Assembly (NCBI GenBank): GCA_003486385.1
Contig: DNFT01000015.1
Span: forward strand, 780 to 11,400
DNA: 10,621 bases
Reading direction: 5' to 3'
From: Eubacterium sp.
GTDB taxonomy: Bacteria; Bacillota; Clostridia; Lachnospirales; Lachnospiraceae
The first letter of the stretch is position 1, and each line of letters starts with the position of its first letter. Made by a program: the position numbers and the translations under genes. This document shows positions 5,895 through 10,621 of the stretch, in pieces. The notes under the pieces are model-generated. The model was given only the letters and a program-made list of their open reading frames with translations, ran no database searches and was not told where the DNA came from.

Positions 5895-7901
5895 ATGGGT
5901 AAAGGTAAGAAGAAAATGAAACTGGTTGCATCGGCACTCGCCATCGGAGCAGGTGTTGCGGCAGTAAATGCAGTGAGAAAGAAGAATGGTGAGGGTGGGC
6001 AGGGTGATTCACCCAAAAGCACCGAAAAGAAGGGAATGCCTGAAGAAAGAAAAGAAGAGCTTAAGCAGTTTCGCAACACAGAGCGTGGAAAATATGAGAA
6101 AAACAGCAAGGGAATTTACTACACAAACGGTAATTATGAAGCCTTTGCACGCCCTGAGAAGCCGGAAGGCGTTGATGGAAAGTCAGCATACCTTGTAGGA
6201 AGCGGTCTTGCTTCACTCGCTGCTGCATGTTTCCTTGTAAGAGACGCACAGATGCCGGGAAAGAATATTCATATTCTTGAGGCTATGGATGTAGCCGGTG
6301 GTGCCTGCGATGGTATAAATGACCCTACAAGAGGCTATGTAATGCGTGGCGGACGTGAGATGGAGAACCATTTCGAATGTCTGTGGGATCTGTTCAGAAG
6401 CATTCCTTCAATCGAGACACCGGGTGTATCGGTTCTCGATGAATACTACTGGCTCAATAAGCATGACCCTAACTATTCATTATGCCGTGCCACGGTCAAC
6501 CGCGGTGAGGACGCACACACGGACGGAAAGTTCAACTTAAGCCAGAAGGGCTGCATGGAGATTATGAAGCTGTTCTTCACAAGGGACGAGGATCTCTATG
6601 ACAAGACCATCGAGGATGTATTTGATGATGAAGTATTCAAGTCGGATTTCTGGTTATATTGGAGAACAATGTTCGCATTTGAGAACTGGCACAGTGCTCT
6701 TGAGATGAAGCTCTACTTCCAGAGATTTATTCATCATATCGGTGGACTTCCGGACTTCAGTGCTCTTAAGTTCACCAAGTACAACCAGTATGAATCACTC
6801 ATCCTTCCTATGAAGAAATACCTTGAGAAGGCAGGCGTTAAGTTTGAGTTCAATACTGAGGTAACAAATGTTGAATTTGATATAACAGGTGAGAAGAAGG
6901 TTGCAAAGAGAATTATATGCAGGCACAAGGGAGAGGAGAAGATTATCGACCTCACAGAGAACGATATGGTATTTGTAACCAACGGAAGCTGTACGGAGAG
7001 TACAATCTATGGTTCACATACTCAGGCACCTGTAGGTGATGCAGAGGTCAGAACGAGTGGCGTATGGAGCCTTTGGAAGAACATTGCAAAGCAGAGCCCT
7101 GATTTCGGACATCCTGAGAAGTTCTGTTCCGATATTTCCAAGACCAACTGGGAGTCAGCTACAGTCACAACGTCGGATGAGACAATCATCAATGCAATCA
7201 AGAAGATTTGCAAGAGAGATCCAAGAACAGGAAATGTAGTTACCGGCGGTATTGTAAGCTGTAAGGATTCTAAGTGGTTACTCAGCTGGACAATCAACAG
7301 ACAGGGACAGTTTAAGGAGCAGAAGAAGGAAGAGGTATGTGTATGGGTATACAGCCTGTTCACGGATGTTCCGGGCGATTATGTGAAGAAGCCTATGAAG
7401 GAATGTACAGGCGAGGAGATCGCAGCAGAGTGGCTGTACCACCTTGGAATACCTGTGGATCAGATAGATGAGCTTGCCAAGGATAAGGTTGTATCGGTTC
7501 CTACCATGATGCCTTATATCACAGCATTCTTCATGCCGAGAAGAAAGGGCGATCGTCCTGATGTCATCCCTGATGGCTGTGTCAACTTCGCATTCCTTGG
7601 ACAGTTCGCTGAGACACCGAGAGATACAATATTCACAACCGAGTATTCTGTCAGAACAGCTATGGAGGCAGTATACGGACTTCTCGGCGTGGACAGAGGT
7701 GTTCCTGAGGTCTGGGGCAGTGTATATGATGTGAGAGAGCTGCTTGACAGCTCAGTTAAGCTCATGGATGGAAAATCTCCGCTTGAGATTGAGCTTCCGG
7801 GACCGCTCAACGCACTCAAGAAGCCTATCATCAAGAAGATTAAGGGAACCGCTATTGAGAAGCTCTTAAGAGACCACGGAGTATTGAGAGACTATATGTA
7901 A
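5895..7901 (+). CDS. ohyA: Oleate hydratase with N-terminal membrane-anchor-like extension
   Basis: A flavoenzyme of the MCRA family that adds water to the cis-9 double bond of free oleic or linoleic acid, giving 10-hydroxy fatty acids. The ATG at 5895 is preferred to GTG at 5883 because AAGGTGG (5880-5886) sits 8 nt upstream and overlaps the GTG. From residue 74 the protein follows the S. aureus enzyme (as I recall it) with a constant offset of 73. The FAD motif GSGLAS is at 102-107, E155 in GGREMENHFE aligns with catalytic E82, and Y274 aligns with Y201. The C-terminal IKKIKGT... lipid-binding tail is also kept. The first 73 residues are extra: a lysine-rich start, a hydrophobic stretch at about 10-27, then a charged linker. 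This may fix the enzyme to the membrane. It probably lowers unsaturated fatty-acid toxicity. It is likely cotranscribed with the HdeD gene and is followed by a strong terminator. Confidence 0.95.
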   Translation: MGKGKKKMKLVASALAIGAGVAAVNAVRKKNGEGGQGDSPKSTEKKGMPEERKEELKQFRNTERGKYEKNSKGIYYTNGNYEAFARPEKPEGVDGKSAYLVGSGLASLAAACFLVRDAQMPGKNIHILEAMDVAGGACDGINDPTRGYVMRGGREMENHFECLWDLFRSIPSIETPGVSVLDEYYWLNKHDPNYSLCRATVNRGEDAHTDGKFNLSQKGCMEIMKLFFTRDEDLYDKTIEDVFDDEVFKSDFWLYWRTMFAFENWHSALEMKLYFQRFIHHIGGLPDFSALKFTKYNQYESLILPMKKYLEKAGVKFEFNTEVTNVEFDITGEKKVAKRIICRHKGEEKIIDLTENDMVFVTNGSCTESTIYGSHTQAPVGDAEVRTSGVWSLWKNIAKQSPDFGHPEKFCSDISKTNWESATVTTSDETIINAIKKICKRDPRTGNVVTGGIVSCKDSKWLLSWTINRQGQFKEQKKEEVCVWVYSLFTDVPGDYVKKPMKECTGEEIAAEWLYHLGIPVDQIDELAKDKVVSVPTMMPYITAFFMPRRKGDRPDVIPDGCVNFAFLGQFAETPRDTIFTTEYSVRTAMEAVYGLLGVDRGVPEVWGSVYDVRELLDSSVKLMDGKSPLEIELPGPLNALKKPIIKKIKGTAIEKLLRDHGVLRDYM

Positions 7902-7979
7902 AATGCAGTTTTGCCTGTTGTATTACGGTGCTTCGATGACAATATAAATATAATGCAGACATGTGAATGTCCGCTATAT

Positions 7980-8023
7980 AAGACGTGCAGAAATGGTGAA
8001 TGTCATTTCTGCACGTCTTTTTT
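7980..8023 (+). terminator. Strong intrinsic terminator after oleate hydratase
   Basis: The 16-nt arms 7980-7995 (AAGACGTGCAGAAATG) and 8004-8019 are perfect reverse complements around an 8-nt loop, followed by a six-T run (8018-8023). It lies about 80 nt after the stop codon. It insulates the ABC transporter promoter from oleate hydratase transcription. Confidence 0.95.
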
Positions 8024-8033
8024 GAAAAGACAA

Positions 8034-8048
8034 TGTAAATAATATACA
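8034..8048. promoter_or_regulatory. Possible upstream ARG box (imperfect)
   Basis: TGTAAATAATATACA has a perfect right half (ATACA) and a one-base variant left half (TGTAA for TGTAT), with a 5-bp rather than 4-bp centre. Its right half lies 21 bp from the right half of the better box at 8056-8069. That is the spacing expected when an ArgR hexamer covers two adjacent 18-bp boxes. On its own it is weak; the pairing is what makes it credible. Confidence 0.4.
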
Positions 8049-8055
8049 AAAATAA

Positions 8056-8069
8056 TGTATATTTATACA
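8056..8069. promoter_or_regulatory. Candidate ArgR operator (ARG box)
   Basis: TGTATATTTATACA fits the ARG-box core TGNAT-W4-ATNCA exactly and is a near-perfect palindrome. Symmetry continues outward to 8051-8074 with a single mismatched pair. It sits 22 bp upstream of the -35 element of the amino-acid transporter promoter. ArgR senses arginine, so repression or modulation of an arginine or other basic amino-acid importer would make sense. AT-richness of the region raises the chance of a fortuitous match. Confidence 0.55.
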
Positions 8070-8091
8070 ATATTATGTGCGAAAATAGATA

Positions 8092-8120
8092 TTGTTAATG
8101 GTCTGGAATTGTGCTATCCT
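8092..8120 (+). promoter_or_regulatory. Promoter of the amino-acid ABC transporter operon
   Basis: TTGTTA (8092-8097) and TATCCT (8115-8120) are separated by 17 bp, and TG at 8112-8113 gives an extended -10 that compensates for the moderate hexamers. The leader is about 35 nt and carries a small 5-bp inverted repeat (GAAAT 8131-8135, ATTTC 8142-8146) just before the very strong ribosome site AAGGAGG (8148-8154). Confidence 0.65.
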
Positions 8121-8161
8121 AACGATATAAGAAATCGGTGAATTTCTAAGGAGGAAAATTT

Positions 8162-9016
8162 ATGAAAAAGATTATTGCGGTTATTGCGGCACTCACTATG
8201 GCCGCTGCCTTACTTACAGCCTGCCAAAAGTCAGGGGAGAGCACGGCTAAGACAGCCAAGGTTATCGACATTGACCTTACAAATGAGGAGTATGCATTCG
8301 GAGTTGACAAGGATCAGCCGGAGCTTCTCGAGAAGGTAAACGCATTTATCAAGGAGATTAAGGATAACGGCAAGTTTGACGAGATATGCAGCCATTACTT
8401 TGGCGACGGTGAGCCGGTAGGTGTTGAGTCGGCAGCTTATGATGCAAGCAAGGATCAGCTCGTCGTAGCCACCAATGCAGCATTTGAGCCGTTCGAGTAT
8501 ACGATTGGTGACAAGTATGCCGGAATTGATATGGAGATTGCCGGAGCGCTTGCAGAGTACCTCGGTGTTGAGCTTGTTGTACAGAACATGGACTTCGACG
8601 CGGTATGTCTCTCAGTCGGCCAGCACAAGTGTGATGTCGCCATGGCAGGTCTTACGGTTAAGCCTGACAGAGAAGAGTATGTCACATTCTCAGACTCATA
8701 CTACAGCGCTTCACAGCAGCTTATAGTTACATCTGACGACACAGAGTTTGACTCGTGCAAGACCGCTGATGATGTCAATGCGATTTTGGCAGCCAAGGAC
8801 AGCAAGGTTAAGATAGGTGTACAGAACGGAACAACAGGTCAGTTCTATGTAGAGGGCGATGCTGATTGGGGCTTTACAGGCTTTGCAGCACAGTCAGTTG
8901 GCTACAAGAGCGGTTCACTCGCAGTACAGGATCTCTTAAACGGAAATATACAGTATGTAATAATCGATGCTGCTCCTGCTAAGTGCATAACCGAAGCTAT
9001 CAACAAGATGCAGTAA
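8162..9016 (+). CDS. Amino-acid ABC transporter substrate-binding lipoprotein, apparently circularly permuted
   Basis: A 284-residue family-3 solute-binding protein anchored outside the membrane that captures an amino acid for the permease. A type II signal peptide ends in the lipobox LTAC with C21 as the lipidated residue, and AAGGAGG lies 7 nt before the ATG. Residues about 34-83 (LTNEEYAFGV, then LLEKVNAFIKEIKDNGKFDEI and YFGDG) read like the segment that normally ends such proteins. The usual N-terminal lobe then begins at about 99 (LVVATNAAFEPFEY). R170 in TVKPDREEY and D269 in VIIDAAPAK match conserved ligand-binding Arg and Asp. The chain stops soon after (AINKMQ) without the usual C-terminal segment, so nothing is lost and the order is rotated. 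The amino acid bound is not certain; the ARG boxes upstream suggest a basic one. The permease and ATPase follow. Confidence 0.9.
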   Translation: MKKIIAVIAALTMAAALLTACQKSGESTAKTAKVIDIDLTNEEYAFGVDKDQPELLEKVNAFIKEIKDNGKFDEICSHYFGDGEPVGVESAAYDASKDQLVVATNAAFEPFEYTIGDKYAGIDMEIAGALAEYLGVELVVQNMDFDAVCLSVGQHKCDVAMAGLTVKPDREEYVTFSDSYYSASQQLIVTSDDTEFDSCKTADDVNAILAAKDSKVKIGVQNGTTGQFYVEGDADWGFTGFAAQSVGYKSGSLAVQDLLNGNIQYVIIDAAPAKCITEAINKMQ

Positions 9017-9022
9017 GAATAA

Positions 9023-9061
9023 CGGATATATTTCTTCGGCAAAGGCTGGGGAATATATCCG
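9023..9061 (+). promoter_or_regulatory. Intercistronic stem-loop between binding protein and permease genes
   Basis: CGGATATATT (9023-9032) and AATATATCCG (9052-9061) are perfect 10-bp reverse complements around a 19-nt loop. No T-run follows, so full termination is unlikely. It starts 6 nt after the lipoprotein stop and ends 9 nt before the permease ribosome site. Such hairpins in importer operons can protect the upstream message and allow much more binding protein than permease to be made. Confidence 0.6.
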
Positions 9062-9082
9062 AAAGAAATAAGAGAGGTTTAA

Positions 9083-9793
9083 ATGGGCAATTTTGGTCAG
9101 AAGGTTAGTAAATTTATCGAAATTTTCATCGAACAAAATGGCTATGTAAGAGTGTTGGAAGGGTTGAAAAATACCCTTCTAATTGCAGTTATAGGACTTA
9201 TTATAGGTATAGTCTTAGGAACTCTTATAGCCACAGTCAGGGTCATACCTAAATATAAGGTATTGCCGCGTGTGCTTAACGGAATATGCAGCTTCTATGT
9301 GGGGCTTTTCAGAGGAACGCCTATGGTTGTGCAGCTACTCGTATTTTATTATGTTCTTCTTCCTATTATCGGGGTGAAGATGACGGGCGTTCAGGTGTCG
9401 ATGATGGTATTCGGCCTTAACAGCGCCGCGTACATATCGGAGATTATGCGAAGTGGTATCATGTCGGTCGATGCGGGGCAGCTTGAGGCGGGAAGAGCAG
9501 TCGGACTCAGCTTTTCCGTATCCATGATTAAGATTGTCATACCGCAGGCAGTCAAGAACATTCTTCCTACGCTTGGCAATGAGTTTATTGCCCTTATCAA
9601 GGAGACCTCGGTGGTCAGCTTCGTCGGTGCTGCCGATTTGTATGTTGCCTTTAACTACATAGGAAGCAACAGCTATGAATTCATGGTGCCATATCTTGTA
9701 ATGGCGATAATTTATATTGTAATCGTGCTTTTGATAAGCGGTGGAATTAAACTTATGGAAAGGAGCCTGAGAAAGAGTGATAGACGTAATTAA
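9083..9793 (+). CDS. Amino-acid ABC transporter permease (HisM/GlnP type)
   Basis: A 236-residue inner-membrane subunit of a polar amino-acid importer, of normal family length. Hydrophobic segments lie near residues 28-52, 66-95, 100-122, 150-190 (partial) and 203-226. The cytoplasmic EAA coupling loop that contacts the ATPase is at about 135-156 (EAGRAVGLSFSVSMIKIVIP), and LFRGTPMVVQ and ALIKETSVVSFVG are family-typical stretches. AGAGAGG (9071-9077) lies 5 nt before the ATG. Only one permease gene is present, so the transporter probably uses a homodimer. The ATPase gene starts inside its last codons (17-nt overlap), pointing to translational coupling. Confidence 0.93.
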   Translation: MGNFGQKVSKFIEIFIEQNGYVRVLEGLKNTLLIAVIGLIIGIVLGTLIATVRVIPKYKVLPRVLNGICSFYVGLFRGTPMVVQLLVFYYVLLPIIGVKMTGVQVSMMVFGLNSAAYISEIMRSGIMSVDAGQLEAGRAVGLSFSVSMIKIVIPQAVKNILPTLGNEFIALIKETSVVSFVGAADLYVAFNYIGSNSYEFMVPYLVMAIIYIVIVLLISGGIKLMERSLRKSDRRN

Positions 9794-10610
9794 TCTTGAA
9801 AAGCATTTCGGGAGCAGTAAGATATTAAAGGGAATCAATATCACTGTAAATAAGGGAGATATCCTTGTTGTCATCGGACCGTCAGGTTCCGGAAAGAGTA
9901 CATTCCTTCGCTGTCTCAACTGTATGGAGGACCCGACAGGGGGACAGATTATTTTTAATGGTGTTGATATAGCTGATATGAAGGTTGATATCAATATTCA
10001 CAGAAGGCATATGGGAATGGTGTTCCAGCACTTTAATCTGTTCTCCAACAAGACGGTTATACAGAATATTATGCTCGCACCGGTGTATGTACAGTGTCAG
10101 GAATTAAGGAAGGCGAAGCGTAAAAATGCCATTACCGGATTCACCAATATATTCAGGAGCAAGGAAAGGAAAAAGCAGCTTATACCGATAACAACCACTA
10201 AGACCGAGATAAAGAAGAAGGCAAGGGAGAATGCCATGAGTCTTCTTGGAAGAATCGGATTGCAGGATAAGGCAGATGTGTATCCGTCGACATTGTCGGG
10301 TGGACAGAAGCAGAGAGTGGCAATAGTCCGTGCACTTGCCATGAACCCTGATGTTATTCTTTTTGATGAGCCTACGAGTGCACTTGATCCTGAGATGGTA
10401 GGAGAGGTACTTGACCTTATGAAGGCTCTTGCAAAAGAGGGAATGACAATGATTATAGTTACACATGAGATGGGATTTGCCAGAGAGGTTGCCAACAGGG
10501 TAATCTTTATTGATGACGGCCAGATACTAGAGAGTGCTCCTCCACAGGAGTTCTTTTCCAACCCTAAGAATCCGCGTCTCAAGGAGTTTTTATCAAAAGT
10601 TCTTGCGTAG
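9777..10610 (+). CDS. Amino-acid ABC transporter ATP-binding protein with basic insertion
   Basis: A 277-residue ATPase that powers amino-acid import. It starts at GTG (9777), with AAAGGAG (9759-9765) upstream, inside the permease gene; the overlap is 17 nt. All motifs are intact: Walker A GPSGSGKST (34-42), Q-loop Q84 in VFQHF, signature LSGGQ (173-177), Walker B ILFDEP ending at 199, D-loop SALD and switch H230. Family members are usually 240-250 residues. The extra length is a Lys/Arg-rich insert of about 30 residues within 107-147 of the helical domain, between the Q-loop and the signature. That region faces the permease coupling helix, so the insert may be regulatory or simply a lineage trait. 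A terminator overlaps the stop codon. Confidence 0.95.
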   Translation: MIDVINLEKHFGSSKILKGINITVNKGDILVVIGPSGSGKSTFLRCLNCMEDPTGGQIIFNGVDIADMKVDINIHRRHMGMVFQHFNLFSNKTVIQNIMLAPVYVQCQELRKAKRKNAITGFTNIFRSKERKKQLIPITTTKTEIKKKARENAMSLLGRIGLQDKADVYPSTLSGGQKQRVAIVRALAMNPDVILFDEPTSALDPEMVGEVLDLMKALAKEGMTMIIVTHEMGFAREVANRVIFIDDGQILESAPPQEFFSNPKNPRLKEFLSKVLA

Positions 10611-10621
10611 CAAGAGCTTTT
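10595..10621 (+). terminator. Terminator overlapping the ATPase stop codon (cut by window end)
   Basis: AAAAGTTCTTGC (10595-10606) pairs with GCAAGAGCTTTT (10610-10621) over 12 positions, with one G-U wobble and a 3-nt loop. The left arm is coding sequence, and the TAG (10608-10610) lies in the loop and the start of the right arm. The T-run begins at the window edge, so its full length cannot be seen. It would end the three-gene transporter operon. Confidence 0.75.

Noticed and set aside
7964..7974. GAATGTCCGCT shared with bases 58-68, possibly a dispersed repeat
   Set aside because: Several 11-base coincidences are expected by chance in a 10-kb window, and the flanking bases do not continue the match.
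7949..8023. A possible small RNA starting after a perfect TATAAT (7949-7954) and ending at the terminator
   Set aside because: No reasonable -35 or extended -10 accompanies the TATAAT, and the region is AT-rich, so a chance match is likely. The terminator is explained by oleate hydratase.
9335..9994. A 219-codon open frame on the minus strand across the permease and ATPase genes
   Set aside because: It lies opposite two well-supported ABC transporter genes, its translation matches no family I recognise, and no ribosome site or promoter is evident. It is a mirror effect of the coding sequence.
10097..10582. A 161-codon open frame on the minus strand within the ATPase gene
   Set aside because: It is antisense to intact Walker, signature and switch motifs and has Ser/Ile-rich low-information composition typical of a complementary-strand shadow.

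Overview
The window looks like chromosomal DNA from an anaerobic, low-to-mid GC Firmicute, most likely a gut or rumen Lachnospiraceae member (Roseburia, Butyrivibrio or Lachnospira type). This is inferred from the strong AGGAGG-type ribosome sites, AT-rich sigma-A-like promoters, the cysteine-rich redox protein and close matches to remembered Lachnospiraceae family members. No database was searched. All eight complete genes lie on the + strand. I see no mobile element, tRNA, rRNA or CRISPR array.

Region 1 (1-3295). After the possible tail of an upstream gene and a hairpin, a near-consensus promoter (TTGAGA-17-TATAAT, 116-144) drives a 900-residue iron-sulfur flavoprotein (210-2912). It combines an N-terminal winged-helix-like and cysteine-rich domain, a ferredoxin domain, a GltD-like FAD/NAD(P)H oxidoreductase core and a C-terminal ferredoxin domain. 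A HypA-type nickel metallochaperone follows 38 nt later, but no hydrogenase is present in the window.

Region 2 (3296-8023). This looks like a fatty-acid response locus: a Trp-rich polytopic membrane protein of unknown function, a TetR-family regulator, a strong terminator, then an HdeD-like membrane protein and an oleate hydratase. A perfect 17-bp inverted repeat (5153-5169) between the regulator and the HdeD gene is a candidate operator. The oleate hydratase keeps the residues that align with known catalytic positions. It also carries a 73-residue N-terminal extension with a basic, hydrophobic segment, which may tether it to the membrane. A 16-bp perfect terminator closes the unit.

Region 3 (8024-10621). 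This is a complete polar amino-acid ABC importer: lipoprotein, permease and ATPase. The binding protein appears circularly permuted: the segment that normally ends family-3 solute-binding proteins sits directly after the lipobox, and the protein stops where that segment would normally begin. Upstream is a good promoter preceded by two adjacent ArgR-like boxes (8034-8048 and 8056-8069), which suggests arginine control and a basic amino acid as substrate. A 10-bp hairpin separates the lipoprotein from the permease, the ATPase has a basic insertion of about 30 residues, and a terminator overlaps the ATPase stop codon at the window edge.
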